Origin: Rhizobium sp. CG5
GTDB lineage: Bacteria > Pseudomonadota > Alphaproteobacteria > Rhizobiales > Rhizobiaceae
Assembly: GCF_023701945.1 (NCBI RefSeq)
Contig: NZ_JABAEF010000010.1
Location: forward strand, 1-64,000
Direction of reading: 5' to 3'
DNA: 64,000 nt
Of the stretch, positions 18,744-29,581 are shown in pieces. The notes under the pieces are model-generated. The model ran no database searches. It saw only the letters and a program-made list of their open reading frames with translations, and had not been told where the DNA came from. The translations under genes were made by a program, and so were the position numbers. Numbering within the stretch: the first letter of the stretch is position 1; each line of letters begins with the position of its first letter.

Positions 18744-19157
18744 CTAAAGAAGATCCTGCAGAAATGGGATCAACGGCTCATCGGCCGGCGGCATCGGATA
18801 TTGTCGCAGTGCCTGCGGCTTGACCCATTTCAGCGCCTGGCCCTCGCGACCGTGCGGAATGCCCTCAAAGCGACGGCAGACGAACAGCGGCATCAGCAGG
18901 TGAAAAGTCTCGTAGGTGTGGCTGGCAAAGGTCAGCGGCGCCAGGCACGGCACCTGGGTGACGATCCCCAACTCCTCTTCAAGTTCGCGCACCAGCGTCT
19001 CCTCCGGTGTTTCGCCCGGCTCGACCTTGCCACCAGGGAATTCCCAGAGCCCGGCCAAAGACTTGCCTTCCGGTCTCTGCGCCAGAAGAATGCGCCCGTC
19101 CGTGTCGATAAGCGCACAAGCTGCGACCAGCAGGATCGGGCGGACCTGTTCGCTCAC
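18744..19157 (-). CDS. mutT: 8-oxo-dGTP diphosphatase MutT (Nudix)
   Basis: A 137-residue pool-sanitising Nudix hydrolase that removes oxidised dGTP. The Nudix box G-x5-E-x7-REL-x-EE-x-G is complete at about residues 42-64. The start is GTG at 19157, overlapping the stop of the GNAT gene (GTGA). No ATG fits, because the mature sequence begins VSEQVRPILLVAACAL. It is the last gene of ppiC-argJ-GNAT-mutT. Confidence 0.93.
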   Translation of the reverse strand: MSEQVRPILLVAACALIDTDGRILLAQRPEGKSLAGLWEFPGGKVEPGETPEETLVRELEEELGIVTQVPCLAPLTFASHTYETFHLLMPLFVCRRFEGIPHGREGQALKWVKPQALRQYPMPPADEPLIPFLQDLL

Positions 19158-19933
19158 GGCTTCGGCTCCTTGCGCCAGTAACAATAGCGATAGGCTTCCT
19201 GGAAGCCGAGCTTGTCGTAGAGCGCCAGGGCGGCCGTATTGTCGGCGACCACCTGCAGCCAGGCTGTGCGGGCGCCGCGCATGCGGGCCCATCGCAAGGC
19301 CGATGACAGGATTTCCAGGCCAATGCCCCGTCCTCGGCATTCCTCGGCAACCGCCAGCAGCATGATGCCGGCAAGATCGTTGTCCTGGACGCACAAGGTT
19401 GCCGCAACCGGCCCGTCATTCGGCTCCTCCATCAGGAAGAGACCGGTCGGCGGCTTGATCGCCGTCAGGATCTCGGCCAGGGCCGGCTTCATCACCGGAT
19501 CGTCGCTCTCCAGCCGCAGGCAGGCATCGACGAACCGGCCGACATCGTGGCTCGGCAGATGGTCGAGCGTATCCGGCAGCTCAAGCTGTGAAAGGTCGAG
19601 CGTCTTGACGATGACCTCCTCGAAGCGTTCCCAGCCCTCCGCCGCAAGCATCTCGACCAGCGGCCGCGGCGCCAGCGGCGTCTCCCGAAAAATCACCGGA
19701 CGGCCATAGGATTCGAATTTGCGGGCCGCTTTTTCCACGCGAATGGCAATGTCACGCGAATCCGAAGGATCGAGCGCGACCAGGCAATTGAGCCGTTTTG
19801 AAGGATGGCCACCCGTCAGCCGGATCTGCCAGCTGCCGTCATACTGCACCGACGCGGCCGGCCAGGCGCGAAATCCGACGGCCTCCAGCCGGCGGACAAG
19901 CGGCAGGTTCTGGGTTGGCAGAATGCTCTGCAT
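19154..19933 (-). CDS. GNAT family N-acetyltransferase
   Basis: 259 residues. The C-terminal half is a canonical GNAT fold with acetyl-CoA-binding ECRGRGIG followed by NTAALALYDKLGF. The N-terminal half (residues 1-110) starts MQSILPTQNLPLVRRLEAVGFRAWP and may be a degenerate second domain. The substrate is unknown. ATG at 19933 is eight bases after the argJ stop. The frame extends further upstream into argJ and was trimmed. It is conserved between argJ and mutT in rhizobia. Confidence 0.85.
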   Translation of the reverse strand: MQSILPTQNLPLVRRLEAVGFRAWPAASVQYDGSWQIRLTGGHPSKRLNCLVALDPSDSRDIAIRVEKAARKFESYGRPVIFRETPLAPRPLVEMLAAEGWERFEEVIVKTLDLSQLELPDTLDHLPSHDVGRFVDACLRLESDDPVMKPALAEILTAIKPPTGLFLMEEPNDGPVAATLCVQDNDLAGIMLLAVAEECRGRGIGLEILSSALRWARMRGARTAWLQVVADNTAALALYDKLGFQEAYRYCYWRKEPKP

Positions 19934-19941
19934 TGCGAGGC

Positions 19942-21183
19942 TCAACTCCGATAATCGCCATTGATGGCGACATATTCCTTGGTCAGGTCGCAGGTCCAGA
20001 CCGTAGCGGTCCCTTGCCCAAGTCCGATATCGACCTTCACGGCGATATCCTGTTCCTTCATAACGGCAGTGGTTGCCGCCTCGGAATAATCCGGATCGCG
20101 CTCGCCATTGACGGCGACTCGCACATCTCCGAACCAGATCGCCAGCAGGTCGCGATCGGCCATTTCGCCGGACTTTCCGACCGCCATGACGACACGGCCC
20201 CAATTGGCGTCTTCGCCGGCAACAGCCGTCTTGACCAGCGGCGAATTGGCGATCGACAGGGCGATCCGCTTGGCGGCAACGTCGCTTTCAGCGCCGGTCA
20301 CGGTGACCGCCACCATCTTGCGCGCCCCCTCGCCGTCGCGCACCACCTGCAGCGCCAGATCCTTCAAAACGGCATTGAGCGCCGTCTTGAACCCGGCAAG
20401 CCTGGGATCGTCCGCATGCTCGACCTTGACCTGGCCATCGGCTGCAGCAGCGCCGGTGGCAAACAGCATCAGCGTGTCGGAGGTCGACGTATCGCTATCG
20501 ACCGTCACCGAATTGAATGTCGGGCCGACGCCCTCCGACAGCAGGGCCTGCAGGGCCGGAGCCGCAATATCCGCATCGGTTGCAACGAAAGACAGCATCG
20601 TTGCCATGTCGGGCGCAATCATGCCGGCGCCCTTGGCAATGCCGTTGATCGTCACCTTGACGCCGTCGATATCGGCGCTGCGGGTTGCGACCTTCGGATA
20701 GGTGTCCGTGGTCATGATCGCCTTGGCGGCTTCCAGCCAGAAATCGCCGGTCGCATCCGTCGCCATGGTGCCGAGTACGCCGGCAAATTTGCTGGCATCC
20801 AGCGGCTCGCCAATCACGCCGGTCGAAGCGAGGTAGATTTCCTGCTCGCTGCAGCCAAGCGCCTCAGCCGCGGATTTCGCCGTCAGCTCGGTCGCCGCCC
20901 TGCCCTTGAGGCCGGTAAACGCATTGGCATTGCCCGAATTGACCACGACGCCGCGCGCCACGCCATGGCTGAGATTGCTGCGGCAGAAATCGACCGGAGC
21001 CGACGGGCATTTGGAACGGGTGAACACGCCGGCGACGCTGGCGGGCGTGTCGAAGGCCATCAACAGCACATCGGTGCGGTTCTTGTATTTGATGCCGGCC
21101 GCAGCCGTCGCCATCCGCAAACCGCGGATAACCGGCATTTCGGCATAGGATTTCGGAGCAAGCGGAGAAACGGTTGCGGACAT
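19942..21183 (-). CDS. argJ: Bifunctional ArgJ (ornithine acetyltransferase / N-acetylglutamate synthase)
   Basis: A 413-residue enzyme that recycles the acetyl group in arginine synthesis by moving it from N-acetylornithine to glutamate. The precursor self-cleaves within [14 protein letters not shown], between Ala194 and the nucleophile Thr195, into two chains. ATG at 21183 is preceded by an AGG site eight bases away. The ATG at 21216 has none. It is 51 bases downstream of ppiC. argH, the last arginine step, is in the same window at 42.6 kb. Confidence 0.96.
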   Translation of the reverse strand: MSATVSPLAPKSYAEMPVIRGLRMATAAAGIKYKNRTDVLLMAFDTPASVAGVFTRSKCPSAPVDFCRSNLSHGVARGVVVNSGNANAFTGLKGRAATELTAKSAAEALGCSEQEIYLASTGVIGEPLDASKFAGVLGTMATDATGDFWLEAAKAIMTTDTYPKVATRSADIDGVKVTINGIAKGAGMIAPDMATMLSFVATDADIAAPALQALLSEGVGPTFNSVTVDSDTSTSDTLMLFATGAAAADGQVKVEHADDPRLAGFKTALNAVLKDLALQVVRDGEGARKMVAVTVTGAESDVAAKRIALSIANSPLVKTAVAGEDANWGRVVMAVGKSGEMADRDLLAIWFGDVRVAVNGERDPDYSEAATTAVMKEQDIAVKVDIGLGQGTATVWTCDLTKEYVAINGDYRS

Positions 21184-21234
21184 GGTGACTGCCTGAAGTG
21201 GAAGGGCTCGCGACATGCGCGAGCCCGGGACCGA

Positions 21235-22077
21235 TTAGGGTTGCTTGTTGATCTGCTCGTAGCCCTGCTTCAGGGTCGGATCGAGAATGTCGATCTTGGC
21301 CTTCGCCTTGGCTGCTTCGATCAGCTCCAGATACTTGTCGCGCATCACCAACTGGCGAACCTGCTGGCCGACTTCCTCGAAAGCCGGTGCCGGCGCGACG
21401 CGCTTATCCTCGACCTTGATGACGTGGAAGCCGAACTGCGTGGCAACCGGTACCTTGGAATAGGTGCCGACATCCATGGCAAGGGCGGCCGCTTCGAACT
21501 CGGGCACCATGCGGCCCTTGCTGAAATAGCCGAGGTCGCCGCCTTCCGACTTGTTCGGGTCGGTCGACTTTTCCTTGGCCAGTTCGATGAAGTCCTTGCC
21601 GGCGTCCAGTTCGGCAATGATCGCCTTGGCCTCTTCCTCGGTCTTCACCAGGATATGGCGGGCCCGCACTTCCTCTTCCTTGGGAAGGGATGCGATTTCC
21701 TTGTCGTAGCGTGCCTTGACATCGGCATCGCTGACCGCGTCGACGACATGCTTCTTGAAGAAGGCATTGTGAAGCTCGCGATCGGCAATGAACTGCATGC
21801 GCTGCTGATAGGCCGGATCGTCCTTCATGCCTTCGCTGATGGCGTTACCGGCCAAAAGCTTGACGTCGATGGCGCCGGACAGTGCGGCGACCTTCTTCTG
21901 CTCGTCCGGCATCTGGGCAAACTGCGGGTCGAGATTGCTCAGCGCAAGATCGAGTTCGGACTGGCGGATCTCGAGATCGCCGACCTTGGCAACCACGGCG
22001 TCTTCGGCAAATGCCGGCGTGCCGAGCGCGACGAGAGCCACACAGGCGGCCAGGACAAGTTTATGATAGCGCAACAT
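21235..22077 (-). CDS. Periplasmic PpiC/SurA-type peptidyl-prolyl isomerase
   Basis: A 280-residue exported parvulin. The signal peptide is residues 1-24 (cut after AFA). The helical chaperone-like N-domain lies at about 25-135, the parvulin domain at about 138-230 (RARHILVKTEEEA, then GGDLGYFSKGRMVPEF, QFGFHVIKV) and a helical tail follows. It probably assists folding of outer-membrane proteins. ATG at 22077 is seven bases after AAAGG and gives the signal peptide. The longer open extension is not conserved-looking. It is divergent from secA, the export motor. Confidence 0.92.
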   Translation of the reverse strand: MLRYHKLVLAACVALVALGTPAFAEDAVVAKVGDLEIRQSELDLALSNLDPQFAQMPDEQKKVAALSGAIDVKLLAGNAISEGMKDDPAYQQRMQFIADRELHNAFFKKHVVDAVSDADVKARYDKEIASLPKEEEVRARHILVKTEEEAKAIIAELDAGKDFIELAKEKSTDPNKSEGGDLGYFSKGRMVPEFEAAALAMDVGTYSKVPVATQFGFHVIKVEDKRVAPAPAFEEVGQQVRQLVMRDKYLELIEAAKAKAKIDILDPTLKQGYEQINKQP

Positions 22078-22176
22078 GAAAGAACCTTTCGGATGGAATG
22101 CCGATGGAAACCCAAGAAATCGGGCGAAAATCTTCATAAGCACCGGATTGTGGCGCTTGTGCATCGACCTGTCCCG

Positions 22177-22205
22177 TTGACATAATTCGACCCCCCTCTT
22201 ATCTG
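22177..22205 (+). promoter_or_regulatory. secA promoter
   Basis: TTGACA (22177-22182), exactly 17 bases, TATCTG (22200-22205). Transcription would start near 22212, leaving about 107 bases of leader before the secA ATG at 22319. Confidence 0.7.
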
Positions 22206-22318
22206 TCACGCAACCTCGCGTCCAGAGTAGTTTCCGGACGCGACACGCCATTTTGACGAAACGGATCGTCAAAACCGGCGTGGACTTTGTGTCATGGATT
22301 TCAGAAAGGACCATTGAA

Positions 22319-25024
22319 ATGGTCAGTCTTGGTGGTATCGCCCGCAAGTTGTTCGGCTCGTCGAACGATCGCCGCATTCGGTCTCACCAACCGAAAGTCG
22401 CCGCGATCAAGGCGCTCGAAGACAGCATGCAGGCTCTGGACGACGCGGCGCTCGCCGCCAAGACCATTGAGTTCCGGCAACAGGTTGCCGACGGCAAGTC
22501 GCTGGATGACCTCCTGGTGCCGGCCTTTGCGGTCGCCCGCGAGGCAGCCCGCCGCACGCTGGGCCTCAGGCCCTTCGATGTGCAGCTCGTCGGCGCTATG
22601 ATCCTGCATGAGAATGCCATCGCCGAAATGAAGACCGGCGAAGGCAAGACACTGGTCGCAACGCTGGCAGTGTACCTGAACGCCCTGTCGGGCAAGGGTG
22701 TGCACGTCGTCACCGTCAACGACTACCTCGCCAAGCGCGACTCCTCGACCATGGCCAAGCTCTACAACTTCCTCGGGCTGACGACCGGTGTCATCGTGCA
22801 CGGCATGTCCGACGAGGAACGCCGCGCCGCCTATGCCTGCGACATCACCTATGCGACCAACAACGAGCTCGGCTTCGATTATCTGCGCGACAACATGAAG
22901 TATGAGCGCGGCCAGATGGTCCAGCGCGGCCACAACTACGCGATCGTCGACGAAGTGGACTCGATCCTGGTTGACGAGGCGCGTACGCCGCTGATCATTT
23001 CCGGTCCGCTGGATGACCGTTCCGACCTCTACACAACCATCGACGCCTACATTCCGCTGCTGACGGCGGATGACTACGAGATCGACGAGAAGCAGCGCTC
23101 CGCCAACTTTTCCGAAGTCGGCACGGAAAAGCTCGAAAACCTGCTGCGCGAGGCCAACCTGCTCAAGGGCGTCTCGCTTTACGACGTGGAAAACGTCGCC
23201 ATCGTTCACCACATCAACAACGCCCTGAAGGCCCACAAGCTGTTTTCGCGCGACAAGGATTACATCGTCCGCAACGACGAGATCGTCATCATCGACGAAT
23301 TCACCGGGCGCATGATGCCGGGCCGTCGTTACTCCGAAGGCCAGCATCAGGCGCTCGAAGCCAAGGAACAGGTAACGATCCAGCCGGAAAATCAGACGCT
23401 GGCCTCGATCACCTTCCAGAACTATTTCCGCATGTACGGCAAGCTTGCCGGCATGACCGGCACCGCCTCGACAGAAGCGGAAGAATTCTCCAACATTTAC
23501 GGCCTCGATGTCATCGAAGTGCCGACCAACCTGCCGATCCAGCGTATCGACGAGGATGACGAGGTCTACCGGACCTTCGAGGAAAAGTTCAAGGCGATCA
23601 TCGCCGAGATCAAGGATGCCCATTCCCGCAGCCAGCCCGTACTGGTGGGCACCACATCGATCGAAAAGTCCGAACTTCTTGCCACCATGCTCAAGCAATC
23701 CGGCTTCGGCGAGTTCCAGGTGCTGAACGCCCGCTACCACGAACAGGAAGCCTATATCGTCAGCCAGGCCGGCGTGCCGGGCTCCGTCACCATCGCCACC
23801 AACATGGCCGGTCGCGGTACCGACATCCAGTTGGGCGGCAACCTCGAGATGCGCATCGAGCGCGAGCTCGGCGAGTTGGAGGCCGGTCCAGAGCGCGACG
23901 CCAAGGAAGCGGCCATCAAGGTCGAGGTCCAGCGTCTGAAGCAGGTGGCGCTCGACGCCGGCGGACTCTATGTGATCGCCAGCGAACGCCATGAAAGCCG
24001 CCGCATCGACAACCAGCTGCGCGGCCGTTCCGGCCGTCAGGGCGACCCGGGCCGCTCGAAATTCTATCTGTCGCTGCAGGACGACCTGATGCGGATCTTC
24101 GGCTCCGACCGCATGGACGGGATGTTGAAGAAGCTCGGCCTCAAGGAGAACGAAGCGATCGTTCATCCCTGGATCAACAAGGCGCTGGAGCGGGCCCAGA
24201 AGAAGGTCGAGGCTAGAAACTTCGATATCCGCAAAAACCTGCTGAAATACGATGACGTTCTCAACGATCAGCGCAAGGTGATCTTCGAGCAGCGCATCGA
24301 ACTGATGGATATGACCGATATTGGCGATACCGTCGCCGATATGCGCGACGAAGTCATCGACACGATGGTCCGTACCCATATTCCCGAACGCGCCTATGCC
24401 GAACAGTGGGACGTCAAGGGCCTGAAGATCGCTCTTGCCAACACGCTAAACCTCGATCTGCCGGTCGAGGAATGGGCCCTGGAAGAGGGCATCGCCGAAG
24501 GCGATTTCCTGGCGCGCATCAAGACCGCCGCCGACAATGTCGTCGCCGACAAGGCAGAGCGTTTCGGCCCCGAGATCATGACCTATGTCGAACGTTCGGT
24601 CGTGCTGCAGACCATCGACAACCTGTGGCGCGAACATATCGTCAATCTCGATCATCTGCGCTCCGTCGTTGGTTTCCGCGGCTATGCCCAGCGCGACCCG
24701 TTGCAGGAATACAAATCCGAGGCCTTCGAGCTGTTCCAGGCGCTTCTGGCCAACCTGCGCGAAGCCGTAACCGCCCAGATGATGCGCGTAGAACTGGTGC
24801 GCGAGGCCTCGCCACCACCAAGCCTGCCTGAGATGGAGGCCCATCACGTCGATGCGACCACCGGCGAGGACGAGTTCGCCGCGGACGCCGACCAGCCGAC
24901 CGCCTATGTCCCGCCGGAAAACCGCGATCCCAACGACATATCGACCTGGGGCAAGGTCGGCCGCAACGAGGTCTGCCCCTGCGGATCCGGCAAGAGGTTC
25001 AAGCACTGCCACGGCGCCTATTGA
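22319..25024 (+). CDS. secA: Preprotein translocase ATPase SecA
   Basis: A 901-residue motor that drives unfolded preproteins through SecYEG. Walker A GEGKT is at 107-111 and [12 protein letters not shown] is the Walker B region. The [10 protein letters not shown] segment is motif V of the helicase core. The C-terminus carries the zinc-binding SecB/lipid site with Cys886, Cys888, Cys897 and His898. ATG at 22319 ([13 protein letters not shown]) is the family start, with AAAGGA upstream. A TTG 66 bases earlier is rejected. A single copy is present. A GC-rich hairpin follows the stop. Confidence 0.98.
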   Translation: MVSLGGIARKLFGSSNDRRIRSHQPKVAAIKALEDSMQALDDAALAAKTIEFRQQVADGKSLDDLLVPAFAVAREAARRTLGLRPFDVQLVGAMILHENAIAEMKTGEGKTLVATLAVYLNALSGKGVHVVTVNDYLAKRDSSTMAKLYNFLGLTTGVIVHGMSDEERRAAYACDITYATNNELGFDYLRDNMKYERGQMVQRGHNYAIVDEVDSILVDEARTPLIISGPLDDRSDLYTTIDAYIPLLTADDYEIDEKQRSANFSEVGTEKLENLLREANLLKGVSLYDVENVAIVHHINNALKAHKLFSRDKDYIVRNDEIVIIDEFTGRMMPGRRYSEGQHQALEAKEQVTIQPENQTLASITFQNYFRMYGKLAGMTGTASTEAEEFSNIYGLDVIEVPTNLPIQRIDEDDEVYRTFEEKFKAIIAEIKDAHSRSQPVLVGTTSIEKSELLATMLKQSGFGEFQVLNARYHEQEAYIVSQAGVPGSVTIATNMAGRGTDIQLGGNLEMRIERELGELEAGPERDAKEAAIKVEVQRLKQVALDAGGLYVIASERHESRRIDNQLRGRSGRQGDPGRSKFYLSLQDDLMRIFGSDRMDGMLKKLGLKENEAIVHPWINKALERAQKKVEARNFDIRKNLLKYDDVLNDQRKVIFEQRIELMDMTDIGDTVADMRDEVIDTMVRTHIPERAYAEQWDVKGLKIALANTLNLDLPVEEWALEEGIAEGDFLARIKTAADNVVADKAERFGPEIMTYVERSVVLQTIDNLWREHIVNLDHLRSVVGFRGYAQRDPLQEYKSEAFELFQALLANLREAVTAQMMRVELVREASPPPSLPEMEAHHVDATTGEDEFAADADQPTAYVPPENRDPNDISTWGKVGRNEVCPCGSGKRFKHCHGAY

Positions 25025-25030
25025 TGACGG

Positions 25031-25053
25031 GCGGGGCCACAACTCGGCCCCGC
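25031..25053 (+). terminator. Hairpin after secA, terminator-like without T-tract
   Basis: GCGGGGCC and GGCCCCGC form a perfect 8-bp stem with a 7-base loop, seven bases after the secA stop. No T-run follows, so termination here would be weak or factor-dependent. Confidence 0.4.
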
Positions 25054-25179
25054 AACCCGCCCTCGCCGATCGACCGGCGCCGGGCCAGACATTAAACTGC
25101 ACCTAGCCAGGGGAACCGTTTCTTAACCCTGATCTGACAAGACTGCGCCTTGTGTTCTTGCGTCATCAGTGAGCTGTGC

Positions 25180-26592
25180 GTGTCGATAATGGCGGTTGTC
25201 CAGACAGCGGAGAGAATCCTGCCACCCGGCCTGCATCCCGCAATTCGCAGGCTGGCCGAAACGCTGGCACGACAGGACGAGGTCTCCCGCGCCCAGCGCA
25301 TGGCCCTGATTGCCTTTGCCATCCGCGTCATCAGCGCCGCCATCGCCTTCTTTTCCCAGATCATCCAGGCCCGCATTATGGGCGAGTTCGAATACGGGAT
25401 CTTCGTCTTCGTCTGGGTTCTGGTCGTTCTGTTCGGCAATCTCTCTTGCCTCGGCTTTCATTCGACGGTCATTCGTTTCCTGCCGCAATATCACGCCCGC
25501 AACGAGCCGGACGAGATCCGCGGCCTGACCGCGACCGCGCGCATCTTCGCCATGACATCCGCGAGCCTGCTGGCGGGCATCGGTCTTTTGAGCCTGCATT
25601 TTTTCGGCGACCGGATCGAGGGCTACTATCTCATTCCCCTGTTTCTGGGCCTGGTCGCCCTGCCGATGATTGCGCTGGGCGACGTGCTGGACGGCACGGC
25701 GCGAGCCAATAGCTGGCCGATCGCGGCCTTGAGCCCCACCTATCTGGTGCGCCCGACGCTGATCCTCGGCTTCATGCTGATCGCCGTCGCCTTTGGCGCG
25801 CCGCATACGGCGACCACCGCCATGCAGGCCGCCCTGCTCGCCACCTATGTGACGACGCTGGCCCAATTCGCGACGGTCAGCTGGCGCATGAACGGGCGCT
25901 ATGAGCCGGGCCCCCGCAAGATCGACTTCTTCGCCTGGTTCCGGGTGGCCATTCCGATCTTCCTGATCGAGGGGTTCGGCTTCCTGCTGACCAATTCGGA
26001 TGTGGTGGTCGTCGGCTTCTATCTGGAGCCGGATCAGGTGGCGATCTACTTCGCCGCAGCCAAGACCATGGCACTGGTGCAATTCGTTTATTTCGCCGTC
26101 AAGGCCGCGGCCGCGCCGCGCTTTTCGGCCATGATGGACGAGAGAGACCTGCGGCCGCTGGCCGCCTTTGCCGGCCAGACCGCCCGCTGGAGCTTCTGGC
26201 CATCGCTTCTGGTCGGCCTGTCGGTCCTGGCGGCCGGCAACCTGCTGCTCTCGCTCTTCGGCCCGACATTTACCGCCGGCTACAGCATTATGGCGATCCT
26301 GTTTGCCGGCAGCCTTTCAAAAGCTCTGGTCGGCCCCGGCGAAGTGCTGCTGACCATGGCCGGGAAGCAGCAGCTCTGCGTCCTGCTTTATGTCGGGGCG
26401 CTGACCGCCAATATCGGTCTCAACATTACCCTGATTCCGCTTTACGGTCTTCAGGGCGCCGCTCTTGCCACAGCCGTGGCAATGATGGTGGAGGCACTGC
26501 TGCTGCATGTTGCAGTCCGTTGGTCGCTTGGCATCGTGCTGTTTGCCTTCGCCGATCCACTGTCCATCCTCGACAAGAAGAAGGCTGGCTGA
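25180..26592 (+). CDS. Wzx/MATE-like polysaccharide exporter (flippase family)
   Basis: About 470 residues with 12-14 predicted membrane helices from residue 40 to the end. The first conserved block (AFFSQIIQARIMGEFEYGIFVFVW, read in two parts) is typical of polysaccharide transport proteins of the MOP superfamily, which flip lipid-linked sugars. GTG at 25180 is chosen, with GTGAG seven bases upstream. ATG at 25189 is the alternative and differs by three residues. It is separated by two bases from a FemAB/CelD-like acyltransferase gene, so the two are co-translated. No glycosyltransferases surround it, so the substrate is unknown. Confidence 0.82.
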   Translation: MSIMAVVQTAERILPPGLHPAIRRLAETLARQDEVSRAQRMALIAFAIRVISAAIAFFSQIIQARIMGEFEYGIFVFVWVLVVLFGNLSCLGFHSTVIRFLPQYHARNEPDEIRGLTATARIFAMTSASLLAGIGLLSLHFFGDRIEGYYLIPLFLGLVALPMIALGDVLDGTARANSWPIAALSPTYLVRPTLILGFMLIAVAFGAPHTATTAMQAALLATYVTTLAQFATVSWRMNGRYEPGPRKIDFFAWFRVAIPIFLIEGFGFLLTNSDVVVVGFYLEPDQVAIYFAAAKTMALVQFVYFAVKAAAAPRFSAMMDERDLRPLAAFAGQTARWSFWPSLLVGLSVLAAGNLLLSLFGPTFTAGYSIMAILFAGSLSKALVGPGEVLLTMAGKQQLCVLLYVGALTANIGLNITLIPLYGLQGAALATAVAMMVEALLLHVAVRWSLGIVLFAFADPLSILDKKKAG

Positions 26593-26594
26593 CA

Positions 26595-27875
26595 ATGGCC
26601 CAACCGCCCATCTATAACGAAAGCATGAACAGCAATGCCAACCGGATGGTGGACGCCCTGGCGACCGCCCGCCATGGGCGGCCCGTTGCCGACGTGCAGA
26701 TCGCCATCGGCCGGCCCGGGCGACATCTCAGCCTCTATCCTCGCGACGCCGGCTATGATCTGGAACAGGAACTCGATTTCCTCACCAATCGGGCGATGGA
26801 ATCCAATGTCTTCTTCTCAAGCCGGTTTCTGACCCCCGCCATACCGCGCCTCGACGAGCGGCAGGTCCGCATAGCGCTGATCCGCGACGACCGCGGCGAC
26901 AAGAGCCGCATCCGCCTGCTGATGCCGTTTTCGATCGAAAAACCCGGCTTCTCCGTCGGCCCGTCGATCATCAGGGTCTGGTCCAATCCCTTCGGACCGC
27001 TGGGCACGCCTCTGGTCGATGCGGAGGATGCCGCCGAGACGATCGACAACCTGCTAGAAGGCCTTTCGCTGCGCGATGCCAAGCTGCCCGGCGTGCTGGT
27101 TCTGCCGGACCTGCGGCTGAACGGCCCTTTCGCCCAGTTGCTCCGCGCCCTTGCCATCGGCCGCGATCTGCCGCTGACCGTCACCAACAGCTTTGCCCGG
27201 CCGATGCTGGAAAGCCATGAGGATGGCGAGACCTATCTTCGGGCCTCAGTCTCGAAATCCCATTTGCGCGAGATGCGCCGGCAATCGCGCAATCTCGGCG
27301 AAGTCGGGACACTGACCTATAACGTCGCCCGCCAGCCGGACGATATCCGCACCAGAACCGAAGAATTCCTGGCGCTGGAAGCAAGCGGCTGGAAGGGACG
27401 CAAGCGGACCGCCATGGTGATGGACCGCTATCGGGCCGCCTTCGCCCGCGAAGCCATCACCAATCTTGCCGAAGCCGATGCGGTACGCATCCACACGCTC
27501 GACCTCGACGGTCGCGCCATCGCATCGATGATCGTCTTTGTCATGGGGGGCGAGGCCTATACCTGGAAGACGGCCTATGATGAACGCTATTCCAAATTCT
27601 CGCCCGGCAAGCTGCTGACCGCCCGGCTGACCGAATGGCATCTCGACGACGCCAATATCGTCCGCACCGATTCCTGCGGCGTTCCGGATCATCCGATCAT
27701 GAGCCGGCTGTGGCGGGAAAGGGAAGAAATGGGCACTCTGGTCATCGGACTGACGCGCAACTCGGACCGCGACGTTCGCCAGGCTGCAGCCCAGCTGCAC
27801 ATGTACCGCAACACCCGCAATATCGCCCGCATCCTGCGCGACAAGATCCTGTCAAAGCGGGTTCACGACGGCTGA
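26595..27875 (+). CDS. FemAB/CelD-like GNAT acyltransferase
   Basis: 426 residues with a two-lobed GNAT-type arrangement as in BioF2-like/CelD proteins of polysaccharide clusters. The C-terminal lobe has LREMRRQSRNLGE, then FLALEASGWKG, FVMGGEAYTWKTAYDE and the KLLTARLTEWHL segment. Such proteins acylate or amidate surface polymers. The exact donor is unknown. ATG at 26595 is two bases after the exporter stop. The upstream extension inside the exporter gene is discarded. It converges on an acyl-CoA synthetase gene 26 bases away. Confidence 0.78.
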   Translation: MAQPPIYNESMNSNANRMVDALATARHGRPVADVQIAIGRPGRHLSLYPRDAGYDLEQELDFLTNRAMESNVFFSSRFLTPAIPRLDERQVRIALIRDDRGDKSRIRLLMPFSIEKPGFSVGPSIIRVWSNPFGPLGTPLVDAEDAAETIDNLLEGLSLRDAKLPGVLVLPDLRLNGPFAQLLRALAIGRDLPLTVTNSFARPMLESHEDGETYLRASVSKSHLREMRRQSRNLGEVGTLTYNVARQPDDIRTRTEEFLALEASGWKGRKRTAMVMDRYRAAFAREAITNLAEADAVRIHTLDLDGRAIASMIVFVMGGEAYTWKTAYDERYSKFSPGKLLTARLTEWHLDDANIVRTDSCGVPDHPIMSRLWREREEMGTLVIGLTRNSDRDVRQAAAQLHMYRNTRNIARILRDKILSKRVHDG

Positions 27876-27901
27876 AATCCCGGGGTTGGGCGAAGCCTGG
27901 C

Positions 27902-29581
27902 TCACGCAGCGGCTGCGGCCGCGATCTCCCGGTCTCTGAGAATGCGTCGGATCACCTTGCCGCTGGTCGTCAGCGGCATATCGTCGATGAAGGCGACCTC
28001 CCGCGGATATTCGTGCATGGAGAGCCGCTGCTTGACCCAGTCGCTGATCTCGGCCGCAAGGGCAGCACTTGCCGAAAATCCGTCCGCCAGCACGACATAG
28101 GCCTTGACGATTTCGGTGCGCAGGGGATCCGGCTTGCCGATCGCTGCCGCAAGCCGAACCGCGGGATGGCCGCTCAGGCAATCCTCGATTTCCGCCGGGC
28201 CGATGCGATAGCCCGACGACGTGATCACGTCGTCGTCGCGTCCGAAGAATTCGACATAACCCTCGCGATCCTGTCGGCCAAGATCGCCGGTCAGCATCCA
28301 GTCGCCGACGAACTTGGCAGCGGTGGCGATTGGGTCCTGCCAATATTCCAGGAACATCACCGGATCCGGCCGGGCGATCGCCACCTGGCCGATCGTTCCG
28401 GGCGGCAGGCACTCGCCCTTGTCGTTGATGATCGCCACCCGATGCCCGGGCACCGCCTTGCCGATCGCGCCTGCCTTTGTCACACCGAGCCTTGCGGCCG
28501 AGGACAGAACGAAATTGCACTCCGTCTGGCCGTAGAATTCGTTGGGCACGATGCCAAGCGCCGATTTCACCCATTCGTAGGTTTCGCGTCCAAGGGATTC
28601 CCCTGCCGAGCCTATGCTGCGCAGGACGAGGTCGTAAGCGTCGCGCGGCCGCTCCACGGCCTTCAGCAGCCTGAGCGCAGTTGGCGGAATGAAGGCATTG
28701 CGCACCTTCATTTCTGCCATGATGCGGAACGCCATCTGCGGATCGAATTTCTGCGCCGGCGACGAGACCACGGGCACGCCCAGCAGCAGCGCCGGCAACA
28801 GGGCATTCAGCAATCCGCCGGCCCAGGCCCAGTCCGACGGCGTCCAGATCTTGTCGCCGGCCTGCGGCAGGAAATCATGGGCGAGTTGAAAGCCCGGAAT
28901 ATGGCCGGCCAGCACCCGGTGTCCGTGCAAGGCGCCTTTCGGCGCGCCTGTTGTCCCGGAGGTGAAGATCATCAGCGCCGGATCGTCCGGGCCTGTATCG
29001 GCGCCGACAAAAGCAGCCGCATCGCCTTCAGCCAGATCATGGAAGGACAGGACGGCGCCTTCGGCCCTGTCGATCGAAATGATGTGGTGCAGAGACGGCA
29101 GCTTTTCCCGGATCTCCAGAATGCGCGACAGGCCGAAATCATTGGTGACGATGGCCGTGGCCTGGGCGACACCCAGCCTATACTGCAGCGCTTCCACCCC
29201 GAACAGCAGGGCCATCGGCAGAGCCACGGCGCCAAGCTTGTAGATCGCCAGATGAGCGATCACCGTCTCGAAACACTGGGGCAGCAGCAAGGCCACCCGA
29301 TCGCCGCGCCCGATACCCAGACGCTGCAGGCTGGCCGCAAAGGCTGACGACCGCGTGGCCAGTTCGCCATAGGTCATCGTCTGATGCTGACCGTCAGGGC
29401 TGAAGTGCTCAAGGCAGACCCGCTCCGGCTCCCGCTGCGCCCAGGCGTCGCTGACGGCACGCCCGATATTGAAGCGTTCAGGGATAGACCAGGTAAAATC
29501 GCGATAAAGAGCCTCGTAAGGAGCCCGCGCTGGCAAGAACATTCCCGGATTTTCCATTGTGACCGGTGTTTTTGCTATCAT
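27902..29581 (-). CDS. Acyl-CoA synthetase (AMP-forming)
   Basis: A 559-residue enzyme of the ANL superfamily, resembling acetyl-CoA/medium-chain acyl-CoA synthetases. The P-loop TSGTTGAPKG is at about 208-217. The adenylate-binding EFYGQTEC follows, then WMLTGDLG (A8 hinge region), and the catalytic Lys segment TTSGKVIRR is near the C-terminus. It activates a carboxylic acid for entry into metabolism, chain length not predictable here. ATG at 29581 is used. An in-frame ATG at 29557 (MENPGMF) is possible but lacks a ribosome site. It is monocistronic. Confidence 0.9.
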   Translation of the reverse strand: MIAKTPVTMENPGMFLPARAPYEALYRDFTWSIPERFNIGRAVSDAWAQREPERVCLEHFSPDGQHQTMTYGELATRSSAFAASLQRLGIGRGDRVALLLPQCFETVIAHLAIYKLGAVALPMALLFGVEALQYRLGVAQATAIVTNDFGLSRILEIREKLPSLHHIISIDRAEGAVLSFHDLAEGDAAAFVGADTGPDDPALMIFTSGTTGAPKGALHGHRVLAGHIPGFQLAHDFLPQAGDKIWTPSDWAWAGGLLNALLPALLLGVPVVSSPAQKFDPQMAFRIMAEMKVRNAFIPPTALRLLKAVERPRDAYDLVLRSIGSAGESLGRETYEWVKSALGIVPNEFYGQTECNFVLSSAARLGVTKAGAIGKAVPGHRVAIINDKGECLPPGTIGQVAIARPDPVMFLEYWQDPIATAAKFVGDWMLTGDLGRQDREGYVEFFGRDDDVITSSGYRIGPAEIEDCLSGHPAVRLAAAIGKPDPLRTEIVKAYVVLADGFSASAALAAEISDWVKQRLSMHEYPREVAFIDDMPLTTSGKVIRRILRDREIAAAAAA

